NCBI GenBank assembly: GCA_905331475.1
Contig: CAJNYU010000169.1
Span: 62,001 to 126,000, forward strand
Source of the DNA: Rotaria socialis
Taxonomy: Eukaryota; Rotifera; Eurotatoria; Philodinida; Philodinidae
Length of the DNA stretch: 64,000 nucleotides
Reading direction: 5' to 3'
The notes under the pieces are model-generated. The model was given only the letters and a program-made list of their open reading frames with translations. It was not told the origin of the DNA and ran no database searches. The position numbers and the translations under genes are program-made. Numbering within the stretch: position 1 is the first letter of the stretch; every line of letters begins with the position of its first letter. Below, one piece after another: positions 9,942 to 20,670 of the stretch.

Positions 9942-10997
9942 TTACGGAGAAAGTTCAATGACCCATTTGTTTCTGTTAGCATCAAAGTTGCATGACCGTA
10001 TATAAAAGGCAAAGTCGAATGAGAGCAATGCTTCTTCTTCGTCAGGATAGGCGGAATATGACGAAACATCGGCTCCATCCAAAGTACTGATATTGATAGC
10101 AAAGAGAACGTTTCCGAATTGTTCAGCCTTCGCACGATTTCGACTTGTTGATGTAAACGCTGGAAATGTAAGATACGCATCCAAGTTGTCTCTATATTTG
10201 CTAATTAAATCGTCGGATAAATTAGCACCACGATAGACGGTCATTTTGCTGTACTTTTTTGTAGTTTTTAGTGCAGAAAGAAGAAAAGCAAAAGGGCCAA
10301 ATGTTAAAATTTTACTTTTCCACAGTTCTTCATGTTGCTTGTCACCTGCTAATCTCATGTATTCATTCATTTTCTGATACAAAAAGGATTCCATCGTGTA
10401 AATATGAGCGCAACATTGCCATATTTCGTCCTGATTTGCATCTTTCATCTTTAAGAGCTGCTCTGCTATCCATTCGGCCTCCTTCTGTTTGCCTACCAGC
10501 TTTCCTTCAATGATAATACCTTCGGCAGCTTTTTCAATCAACATTCGAATAGTGTTTGGATCGTTGAGGTTTTGGTCATTAGTGATATCATAATGTTTAT
10601 AAAATTCGCCGAAAAACATCAATAAATTAGTCTGTGCTGTGAAAGGTGTTGATGGATTAATTGGATTTGGCATGAATCTGGCCTCTCTGAGCCTTACTTC
10701 AGCTGTGGACCTGGTCTTATCAATACGCTTAACGGGTCGTTGTTGGTTTGCGTTAACATTTGATATTTGAACAGAGCGTTGGAAATCGATGTGATAACTA
10801 TCAAGCAAAACTTCAGACAGTTTTCTTTGAAATCCGTCTTCGATGATTGCTATTTCAACATCAGAAAAGACACTCCATTCTTCTGGTTCAGTGGATGACC
10901 AAGGATCTTTATTTGATTTCCACAACCATTCAATACGAGTTCTTGAAGAACTAGACGCTTTTGCCATTGTCGCGTGTTCAGAGTAAGCGAAGCGCAT
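9942..10997 (-). CDS. WWE-domain mono-ADP-ribosyltransferase (ART), single exon
   Basis: The frame encodes 351 residues if the first ATG is used, or ~341 from the second (MAKASSSSRTRIEWLW). Residues ~18-90 look like a WWE domain (RIEWLWKSNKDPW...EEW), which binds ADP-ribose or ubiquitin-system partners in other proteins. The C-terminal half has the ordered R-S-E signature of arginine-type mono-ADP-ribosyltransferases: TVYRGA for the NAD-binding Arg, FTSTSRN for the Ser-Thr-Ser strand, and YPDEEEALL carrying the E-x-E catalytic site. The sequence therefore predicts transfer of ADP-ribose from NAD to protein side chains. No signal peptide or membrane segment is visible, so a cytosolic or nuclear site is likely. 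WWE-ART combinations are common in bdelloid genomes. The gene is intronless, unlike most neighbours, which fits recent duplication or retro-copying. Confidence 0.85.
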   Translation of the reverse strand: MRFAYSEHATMAKASSSSRTRIEWLWKSNKDPWSSTEPEEWSVFSDVEIAIIEDGFQRKLSEVLLDSYHIDFQRSVQISNVNANQQRPVKRIDKTRSTAEVRLREARFMPNPINPSTPFTAQTNLLMFFGEFYKHYDITNDQNLNDPNTIRMLIEKAAEGIIIEGKLVGKQKEAEWIAEQLLKMKDANQDEIWQCCAHIYTMESFLYQKMNEYMRLAGDKQHEELWKSKILTFGPFAFLLSALKTTKKYSKMTVYRGANLSDDLISKYRDNLDAYLTFPAFTSTSRNRAKAEQFGNVLFAINISTLDGADVSSYSAYPDEEEALLSFDFAFYIRSCNFDANRNKWVIELSP

Positions 10998-12373
10998 ACC
11001 ACTCTTGCTACACTTTAATATATTACTCGTACATTACCACGGCAACTGGAGGACGAGAAAATGAAAAAAGAAAAAACTATACAATGCCATTACGTTTTCT
11101 TTCTTTTTTACAGCTCCTACTTCTACAAATAGTATCGACGAGAAATCATCAAACAGCACGCTCAACAACGTTTAAATTGAATGTTCAAGTACACGTATAT
11201 CTTCGAGTATGTGAATTAGTGTTGATGCAGCAGAATATTTCCATGGTTGGTAAAAATCAATTCAATCTCTCCCTGCAAAATTTGGTGAAAATTGAAATAT
11301 CATCCTGATGAATTTTTGTTAGTGTAATTAGTAACTTAAGTACGATAAATAGAATGGTACAGGCAATTGGCCTTTCAATAACTTCTGAAGAAGAATACAT
11401 CATACAGTAGAATTCTTACGATAGAGTCATTGCAAAAATAATTTTTTTGCACAATTGATTCGTGATAGAAAAGAAAGAGGAAAAAAGAATGTTTCCATCG
11501 TTCATTACGCCATGTTCAAAGAAATGGAAAAAAAAGCGAAAAGATAAAATTAGAATCTCTGACAAATAAACTCTTAATCGAGGTATTCTAGAGTTCTCTT
11601 CACGGTATTGATCTAGAGATGTAGTTATAGGTAGAAGCTAGCCGCCAATGTCCTCACACCGAGGCCACAGAGCTTCACACGTTTTCTACTTGTTACTACT
11701 ATACTAAAAATCTTCTTTGTTTTTGTCGCACTTATTTACAAGAAAATTAGTTATCGTCCATCGATTTCTTATCGAACTATATTAGGTGTAATATAATATT
11801 ATAGTGCATTTTGTCGCTAACAGACAGCAGGACTTTAGCGTCCTTATCATTCGTCAGCTATATAACCATTCACTTTTTCTATCTAAATCTTGTGTGATTT
11901 TGCGATGCATGCACGAAATCAACATTTTGATACATACTTCAATACGACCTTCAGAACGATAGGAACGTTCAATAGTCACTTATATAAATTATCCTATTTC
12001 TCATTATGCTCAAAAATAGTGAGCACTCAAATTTGATTCTGTTTTGGATTATCATGTTAAAAATAACTACTTTATGCAAAGGAAACATAATTCCATAATG
12101 ATTTTCTCTCAGTTCAACATTACTGGGTTATAATTTAGTTAAATACAAAAGAAAATAAATGGTAGGCATTTGATGCAGCTACTTGCAACAATCACAAACG
12201 ATGCTTTAAAGGGTGTGCAGTGCTTTATACACCTACACTCACATCCTCAAGAAATAGCACTTTTGCATCACAATTTATAGTATATAATATCCCATTAGGT
12301 AATTATTCTTATTGCAATGAAAAATTATAAGTGGTGATGTTCAGTACTTGAAAATGACTTTTCTTTTCAGAAA
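10998..12373. other. intergenic, no gene seen
   Basis: About 1.4 kb between divergently transcribed genes (WWE-ART to the left, M20 peptidase to the right), so both promoters should lie here. An ORF at 10961-11308 runs out of the ART start region and has no recognisable motif. A weak GTGTGCA/CACACC-type tract occurs near 12208-12245. Confidence 0.4.
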
Positions 12374-13924
12374 ATGACTTCTAACTTATCGTCGTCTTTC
12401 ACATCATCAATGACTTCATTTTTATGCGATTTGATACGCATTCGGTCAGTTTGTGGAATCGATGCTGAACGTTTTGTTGCTCAAAGAATTTTGGTTGAAT
12501 GCCAAAGTTTAAAATTAAAATGTGATTTAGTATCAGCGCCCAATGAAGAGCATCGACCAAATGTAATTGTTACTGCTGGCATGTCTCACTATTTATTTTA
12601 CAAGTAAAATTTACCATTCAGTTTAAATGTATTTTAGGAAACGGTCCTTCCAAGTTTTTGTTTGTCGGTCACATGGATACGGTCAATGTTGAAGATGAAA
12701 CTCAATGGTCGTTTCCACCATTCGCTGGTGCGATTGATGACAAAACTCAACGACTTATCGGACGTGGTTCATGTGACAACAAAGGTGGAATTGTCTGTGC
12801 GTTATATGCATTGTATTTGCTTCAACAATTTATTGATGGTTAGATGATTATTTGATAAATAAACGTCTTCGCAATATACATGATAATTTAGAGAAAAGCT
12901 TGAATGTGAGTATTCAATTAGCATGTGTCGTTGATGAAGAAAGTGGTGCTTGTTCATCCATTGGTGTTCGTCATTTATTAGATAGAAAGCTAATTTCAGG
13001 TTCTGGTGCTATCTACGTTTATCCAGGTATCAATGTCACCATTGGACATCGAGGATTGTTAAGACTAGAAATTAACGTCAAGGGTGAAAACGTCCATACG
13101 GGAACTGTAGAATGGAATACTAAAACGAAAGGAGCTAATGCGGTTCGTTTCTGTATTTTTGTTTTATATCTAATTTGATGTGTTGCTTTCAAATAGTCAA
13201 CTGCTTTAGCTCGAATTTTAATAGCATTGGAAGATTATGCGTGGAGCAACGATACAGATCCATCATTTCCTGATTTAACATTGAACGTAACTCCAGGTAC
13301 GATTAAATTCTGTTTATTATCGCTCATGTAGTGATATGATCATTCTATCTTCCTCACATAATCGACATTTTAAAATAGACAATAATAATGAATCTGTCCA
13401 GAAATAACCAGAGTTTGATTATAGGTACGATCTTAAATGGTGGTGGTTTTGCATCTGTCGTTCCGTCGAATGCATCAGCTATGGTTGACATTCGTCTAAT
13501 GCCATCAACGTCTGCTGATGATATTTTGAAAAAAATTGAAGACATTACGAAAATTATAATTAATGAACGAAATGAGTTTTATCATAAAATGACACGCGAT
13601 ACAACCTCATCTGTTCGATTATCGGCATCTATTACAATTAAAAATCAATTACCAGCTGCAACAATTGATTCAAGGCATCCGTTAGTTCTCTCGTGTGTGA
13701 ATGCTGTTAAAAGGGTACTCAACATTATTCCTACAACCAATGGATGCGGTCCAGCTAACGAAGGATATATGTTAATTGGCAGTGGTATTCCAACGATATG
13801 TGGATTTGGACCAATTGGAGGCAATGTTCATGGAGTAGACGAGTGGATATCAGTTCCATCGATGGCTCAGACAGTAGATATTTACGTTGATATTGTCTCC
13901 AATTTTTGTCAGTTATGTGTATAA
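12374..13924 (+). CDS. M20-family metallopeptidase/deacylase (ArgE/DapE/ACY1 type) with a frame break
   Basis: Exons at 12374-12578, 12638-12840, ~12840-13140, ~13198-13295 and ~13424-13924 encode an M20 di-zinc hydrolase. Metal ligands are visible: FVGHMDTV (His, with the Asp two residues on), GRGSCDNKGG (bridging Asp), VVDEESG (catalytic Glu pair) and NVHGVDEW (C-terminal His). HRGLLRLEINVKG...VHTGT is the start of the dimerisation lid. Such enzymes cleave acyl-amino acids or small peptides. The first intron (12579-12637) must use a GC-AG pair to keep frame. Near 12838-12843 the frame breaks after FID: DGGTTAG runs into a stop and the next exon is in another frame. A 47-nt GT-AG segment (12797-12843) could restore frame, but only by removing the family's conserved helix after DNKGG. 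So this is either a young pseudogene, an error or an odd splice form. Confidence 0.7.
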
Positions 13925-14707
13925 TTGTTGTTCTTTGACGATTTTCATATATTTCAATGTCACATCTTTCTTCTGTCATTACTAACTGTTACAAAATACT
14001 AAGTGGCAATCAATTACCTTTGTGTGGGAGTTTTACTTCCTTGCATAAAATTTTATTAATTTTCATTTTTATATGCGTAGCGATGTCCCCATACTTTCTT
14101 ACCAATTATTGAAGAGTTTCTTTTCTCAATTTGATTTTCATTCAGAATTTTATTTCTAACCCAAGTTGAAGCTATATTATCAGACACGAGTGTTTTCAGA
14201 AACATCTAAAAAAGCATACGAACATATCATAAAACTGACTTTTTCATATGTATTCTCCTCTAAAACGCTACCCTTCAAAGTTAAAACTAAAACCGCCTAT
14301 CGAGTTTGTCCTCGCTAATTAGAGATTTTACCGAAAATTTTCACGTAACTTATTTTTGCATCATTTAAGTGATGCCAAATCATATCTGTGTGTTCCCCAT
14401 TTTAGCCTCAAAGTGGTTGTGATAATAAGTTTCTTTTTCTCTGATCATGCATCGTAAATCTCTCTAATTCATCTAACTAGAGTAAATGTACGATTATTTT
14501 CGAATAGACTAAACACTACAGTTTTTTTTATCGTCAATTGAATATAATAACCTCTGAGAAAACTAAACGCAATTCTTTCTTCACAAAAGAGCTACGTTGA
14601 GGATGATACATAGCCAGATAAATGATCGTCATAAGGCAGCATACGCAGTTATCCCAGAGACATGTCATTTATTACAAATCCGCTGACGTTTCTTTGAGAA
14701 AGTGATT
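13925..14707. other. intergenic, no gene seen
   Basis: AT-rich spacer downstream of the M20 gene with no coding signal, repeats or RNA gene that I can support. Confidence 0.4.
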
Positions 14708-14874
14708 ATGGCTAAAGCCGTAAATCCAAACGATCAGGATTCAAATAACAGTACGTAGACAAATCTTAATCGTTAATATGAGACATAATGAATATAAATA
14801 TTCTTGACATTTTTACAGCTGAATCTGTATTAAATTTCATTCGTAATTATTGTAGAAGAGATATTGGCGAATAG
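14708..14874 (+). CDS. possible two-exon micro-gene (32 aa)
   Basis: ATG at 14708 opens a 43-nt exon, followed by a donor GTACGTAG at 14751 and a good acceptor (TTTTTACAG) at 14818. Exon 2 keeps frame and ends at TAG 14872-14874. The product is 32 residues (MAKAVNPNDQDSNN, then TESVLNFIRNYCRRDIGE). The intron is 68 nt, the usual size in this genome. The frame agreement is suggestive but the ORF is short and I recognise no family. It may instead be the 5' end of a decayed gene. Confidence 0.3.
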
Positions 14875-15825
14875 CATTGTATATATCAACAGTGATCAAA
14901 ACGCGCTGTTCTTCATATCCAATTAACAAGTTTTAAAAAGTCATTGTTAATTAATTTTTTTGGAAAATAATAAATACAATATTTTATTGAAATAATCATG
15001 TATATATATTCGATTTGCCTTGTCCGATATGGCGTACATTGAAAACAAAATTGTCAGTGAAAAAACCCACGCATGAAAGGCATTTCAGCCAATTTTTTTC
15101 CTTGATGATGTTTTATAGTGATTAACCATCACAGACTTGTATGTAACTAATAGTTGTTGTTTGCTCTAGTATTTTCGAGTAGCTGATCAGTTATTTTCTT
15201 TTCTTGTTGATATGTATTTGTACGCGTTTGAAACTGGCACGTTAATACGTGTACCCTATGTGATTATTTCACTGCAACTGATTGGTTTGTTATCAAATTC
15301 CCCACAAACTCATAAACCAACGACTAATACTTGTAGAAACCGGGGGCGAGTGTGGATGGTTGTGAGTCAACATAAATTGAGGAAGGTCTCATTGAACAAT
15401 AATTCAAATTGCGTTTAATTGTTCAGACCTATATTCAGTATTTACATTTCTACGTTCCGAATGGACATTTATGCGGGCGACTAAATGTAGCTATAATATG
15501 TTGAATGAAATGTATTTTGTTCCGCCCAATCCAGAAAACAAAAGTATTTCGGAAAAAATATTTTTGAGCAATGAATTATCTTCTCTTGAATCACACTCAC
15601 ATTCTTCATTTCTGCCTGTCGATCATTTATGAAATTCCATGTGAATGTGTTTCAATCGATATAAGCTCTTTTCTTACGCTTGCTCATACTGTCATCGTCG
15701 CATTATCTATTATTGAAAAGAACGAAATATGCTATTTCTCTCTGATTGCTTACCAGATGGTTTCAATCTCATCATGGGTGGATACATGACAGAGTGAGAA
15801 ATGTAAAGTAAAGAGAAACAAGCTA
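14875..15825. other. intergenic, no gene seen
   Basis: No supported gene. Short ORFs at 15212-15418 and 15571-15789 lack motifs and splice partners. The right end should hold the promoter of the decayed NHL gene. Confidence 0.4.
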
Positions 15826-17542
15826 ATGAAGACGGTGTGGTCGAAAAGCATCTTGTTGTTGGTGATTATTAGGTAAGTAATATACTATAATGATCTTAAA
15901 ACGATGTAATCTTGGAGTTTTTTAGTCTTACATGTATGTTTTCTATTGTTTATACTTTTCTCTATCCACCACTACTTAGCGTATTCGAGGAAACCAGAGC
16001 TCAGATATGTCAAGGTACCAGTCAATACAATCAATGCTCATCGAACACTGCATGCGCCTGTCTTCCTCTGATAAATACTGTCAACGAGGGTGTCTGTGCT
16101 TATCTTCATGTCAAATGTTCCGAATTGATATCGTGTGCTAACGATAATCGAACATGCTATCGACCTGGCCATCTATGTGTGAACCATTCGCGATGGCACA
16201 GTGCTCCAATATGTTATCCAATGGACATGACTCTTCAAATGTTCTGCCCACCAGTACCATCCATGACGAGTAAGTAATTGAAATGAAGAATTTCATGTAT
16301 TTGTCTCTTTATCTACTAGCTCCACAACCGCCAGTGATACCCAGCGATGGTATTTGTGCAAATGCGACATAGAACCAGAATGGAGTCATTGTAGCTGGAG
16401 GAAACGGAGATGGATCCGCATTGAACCAGTTCTCTTGGCCCTATGGATTATTTGCGGATGCTGATGCGTCTGTTTCCGTTGCAGATTATTACAATGATCG
16501 AGTAGTCAAATGGGGGTCTGGAGCATCGACTGGTGAAGTGGCGGCTGGTGGAAATGGGAAAGGCAACCAGACTAACCAATTAAATGGTGCTGCATCGATC
16601 ACATATGACGTTATTCGAAGTGTAAAAGCAGCGAAGTCTCGACACTCGACCGTACTGAATGAAGACAAAGAACACTACACGATTTTTGAATTTTGCGCTG
16701 ACAAAAGTTGTCATTAACAAAAATGGAACAATGTTTATTTGTGATCATAATAACAAGCGAGTTCAACGATGGTTTAAAAATGACACTCACGGACAAACAA
16801 TTATTGCGAACATCTCATGTTGGGGACTGGCAATGGGCAATGAAGGATCGTTGTATGTCTCCGACAATGAACATCGTGTAACGAAATGGCCCAGTGGTCA
16901 AACAGTCACTGGTGGTCATGGACAAGGGCCAGCGCTGAATCAACTCGGACAACCTATCCATTTATTCGTCGATGAGAATCAGTCAGTTTTCGTCGCCGAT
17001 GCACTTCATAATCGTGTGATGCAATGGCCACTCGGTGCCAAAGAAGGCATTCTTGTAGCTGGTGCAAATGAGGTGGAGAGTAGTGTCGATTATTTGAGTA
17101 GTAGGTAACGTTCAGAAATAATGTTAATTGCTAGATTAGTATTGCGTCAACGAGTGAATGAGAAACAATACGTATACATGGAATCATTCAACCCACTGCT
17201 GGGATCCTTGATCATATGGGCACCTTTTATGTGGCTGACTATAATAATCATCGTATCGTGCGTTGGTTCAATGGCTCTACATCGGGCAATGTCATTATGG
17301 CTGAACAAGGTGTCGGCATTGGAATCCCTCAAGTGCCATATTCGTATGATTTGGCATTTGACCTTCAAGGAAATCTGTATGTAACTGAATTACTCAATAG
17401 CCGCATTCGAATGTTCCCTATTGATAAAAGTTCTTGTGTCAAAGGTACGTGCCAACATTTTTCTTATCAGTGGAACGATCAACATTTGTTTCTGTATTCT
17501 TTAGATAGTGTCGACTTAGTGCAAAACTCATTTTTACTATGA
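15826..17542 (+). pseudogene. NHL-repeat membrane-anchored protein, decayed
   Basis: The start ATG at 15826 with a 47-nt exon spliced in frame to 15925 gives MKTVWSKSILLLVII then a second hydrophobic run, a signal-anchor. A Cys-rich segment follows (ICQGTSQYNQCSSNTACACL...GHLCV). A further intron is removed near 16270-16318, and then come NHL beta-propeller repeats: WPYGLFADADASVSVADYYNDRVVKW, KNGTMFICDHNNKRVQRW, LFVDENQSVFVADALHNRVMQW, MGTFYVADYNNHRIVRW and NLYVTELLNSRIRMF. NHL propellers normally bind proteins or RNA. At least three lesions are visible: a TAG at ~16371 where a Trp (TGG) is usual, a frame change within 16600-16700, and another within 17090-17216. All repeats keep their motifs, so inactivation looks recent. 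Confidence 0.8.
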
Positions 17543-18816
17543 AAGAAAAACGTAAAGGAGTAAATGTACTACCTACCCCATGTCATTTATTTTTGATTTT
17601 GTACAAAGATCAATAAACTAATTGCTGACGGTTTTTTTATATTATTTATTTGCCGGTCCCTTTTTATTTTGAGGGTGTGGATGTAACCGCCACTGATAGA
17701 TTAGTAGCAACTAGGAAGTTATTCATTTTCAGAATGAAAGACGAACAAAAAAATTATCATTACTAACTTTGGGATCAAATTAACTTACGAATCCTAACCT
17801 GTAACTACTATTTCTCGTTATCGTAAGCATTAACCTAGATTTGTCTATAATTGTATATGCTAATAAACAATTCCTTATTTATTGTCACAATATCAAAATA
17901 ACTATACTTTACATTTAACTCTAACGTTATCGCTAACCAATCACACAATGGTTCATTCATAGGAGTTTTCATGTGCGAAAATGCGCGCTTACTCCTGATT
18001 TGTCTGACCTTTATCTTCTGCTTGTTGTATCCGTCTCTTCTTCTCCTTCCTGGTTGCATATAAATAAGTATGTCTACGATGTTTTCTGTGCTATTGATGA
18101 CATGAATAAACGAAGAGATTAGCCCATCGGAAATATGAATATTATATAGAACCAAACAAATGGCTAGCCTACGACATTGGGTATCATAGAATTAAATGTT
18201 CCACACGTAATGAACATTATTACTATCATACCTTTTTTTCTGTCTCAGTGCATTCCAAATCTCTATTCTTCTTATCAAATTAACACATGGAAATATATTT
18301 TTCGCTTATTCTAATCACAGTTTCGTCACATTCATATATAAAAAGTAAGAACTATCTTATTAGTCTTTTTTTTTTGATGAGCGAGAAAATGTTTTTTGCA
18401 TGAAAACACAATTGAAAGCGAATGAATTTGTTTACAATTTATTATCATACCGTTTAGACAAGAAAAAAGGTCAAACATATGGTGTGAATGGAGACGCTTG
18501 AGCTAATCCGCATAATTTATACCATCCATGGCGATTCTAAATAGAAGTTGTTACGAAAGATTTCCTCGTAAACAATCAATCTAAGCTGTTAATTATAGAA
18601 ACGATAAGTATGTGCCAATCTGTCGTAGTTTCCTTTTCTTAGATCGATAATAATTATATGTACTATTATAGTTAGAATCTAAAATATTAGAATGGTTTAA
18701 GAACGCTGAAACCTAAGGGAGGATCAAAACCTCGACTTAACCTAACAATCACTATTATTTTCTACTATTCTAGATTTTAGTTAATAGAAGCTACGATAAA
18801 TTTAATAAAAAATACA
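17543..18816. other. intergenic, no gene seen
   Basis: AT-rich, with a telomere-like GAGGGTGTGGATG near 17672. The minus-strand ORF at 17835-18155 has no recognisable motif. Confidence 0.4.
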
Positions 18817-19917
18817 ATGCCGAGTAATTCGAGCAATCCTAACGTTGACCGTAGTCTTAATTATATTATTCTTTTCCGTCTTGTTGTTTGGGGACATGCT
18901 TGCTTGGCATTAAGTTTATTTGGTATCGTCGGAAATATTATAACGATAATTGTGCTAATGTCACCATCATTACGTATAATATCAACAAATATGTATTTAA
19001 TTGCATTATCATGTTCAAATATTCTTTTTCTTCTTATATTTATCCCGTCCTATCCTGTAAGATATTTACTAGGTTATAGCGCATACATAACAAAACAACC
19101 TGTATTGACAGTGGAAATTCTTCTCACACGTTTACCAACTACGGTCGTATATAATACAATACTCTGATCAATTATATGTTTAGCAATAGGTTTGCCAATT
19201 GATCGTCTCATATCAATTAAATTTCCATCAAAATCAAAACATATATTAACAAAACGAGTCACTTTAATGACGATATTATTCATTTATATCTTTTCTATTG
19301 TGTATTGCACACCGTATTTGTTAGAACAAAGTTATGTACCAGAATTAAAACAATGTCATCTTACAAATATAGGTAAAAAATTCATAAATATATAAGAATA
19401 TATATTTATATACTATTATAGTTGTTTATGCGATACCAATTGCTACATTAACATGTATCAATATAGCAGTAATAAAGCATTTAATTAAAACAAAACGCCA
19501 GAAACAAAGCTTATGCGAAGCAACAAATGAGAAAATACAGACTGATTATCATATAACGTTAATGGTCGTATGTATCACAATTGCGTTTGTTTTTGTCAAA
19601 CATCCTTATCTGTATTAAACGTCTGGTATGTTATTGATCCACATGGTTCAATTAAAAGTTTAAAATTTCTTATACTAAATACCATTACAATTATATTAGT
19701 TGTTTTTTATATATCAACAAACTTTTTACTTTATTTTGTTTTTGGTAAAAAAATTCGATTAACATTAATTCAATATGTTTCAAATATTTTTTCAAAACAT
19801 CCACAATCAACATTTACTACAATTAATCTTCAAAGCTCAAATGCGCAAAAAACTATTGCTGACGATACATATCAATCAGCGTATAACGAAAATCAAATAA
19901 CGCTATCAACGGTGTAA
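18817..19917 (+). pseudogene. rhodopsin-family GPCR (neuropeptide-receptor type), disrupted
   Basis: The frame opens MPSNSSNPN (N-glycosylation sites) and carries TM1 with GIVGNIITIIVL, TM2 (MYLIALSCSNILFLL), a region ending VYNTIL, TM3/loop (IICLAIGLPIDRLISI), TM4 and TM5 (AIPIATLTCINIAVI). TM6 has the CQT-type motif (FCQTSLSVLNVW), and TM7 is NTITIILVVFYISTNFLLYFVFG. This is the FMRFamide-like class expanded in bdelloids. One ~50-nt intron is removed at ~19372-19420. Two lesions exist: an in-frame TGA at 19165-19167 between TM3 halves, and a one-base deficit in a T-run near 19590 that takes TM6 out of frame. The second could be a homopolymer sequencing error. The two together suggest a pseudogene. 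Confidence 0.75.
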
Positions 19918-20670
19918 TAAACAAAACAAATTATACCTATACCCCGGTGCTATGTTAATAAAATGAACAAAGAGACATTTTTATTTTTCCTGTAAATTAT
20001 CTTAGAAGCCTAATACTATTTCTATTCAAAGTATTTCATTAGCATTGATAAATAAATAAAAGTTTCTGCGCAAAACCTTTATTCATTTTTCAACCATCTC
20101 AAAGTATTCTAGTTGCGTGGAAAACTATGAGGTAGGATCGAAATATTGTGGTCTTTCCGAATATGGGTTCAAAAATGTTGTGTCTGTCGTTGTGCAAGAG
20201 TTGCGACAAAATCGATGAAAATTCCATAAAAATTTGTTTGCGTGACGAACAAACAGGCATTTGATAGTCCCGTAAGCCCATTTTTCAAAGCTGCTAAAAA
20301 CGGTTGAATGTGGTAGTTTTGTAAAGTGAACCTATAAGCATCTTTTCGGAAGATGCTTCTATATAAAAAACAGCCTCAAATAGTGCATTTTGTAGGACAG
20401 CATTTATTCTACAATCTGATATAGGAAACAAAGTTTCAACATAGGCTTTCGGATCCCAATAATGCAAATACAAAAATGGGTGTGGGTGAGTGTTGATTGA
20501 GAAAGGGGTCAAAACGCACTGGGACTCTTCCACAGCCTCAAAATATGTAGAAAGGTGAAATTCGCACCAGTAATCTTTCAATTTATTCAGTCAAGATCAA
20601 GATTAAGTAACTTTATTTAAAATCAAGCTTTTGATAAAAAACACACATTCTATTCATGCCGCCGTTCAAA
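19918..20670. other. intergenic, telomere-like tract only
   Basis: Two minus-strand ORFs (20099-20281, 20294-20581) have no recognisable motif. A tract ATGGGTGTGGGTGAGTGTTG lies at 20477-20496 and resembles the TGTGGG telomere unit. The right end would be the 3' UTR of the F-box gene. Confidence 0.4.
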
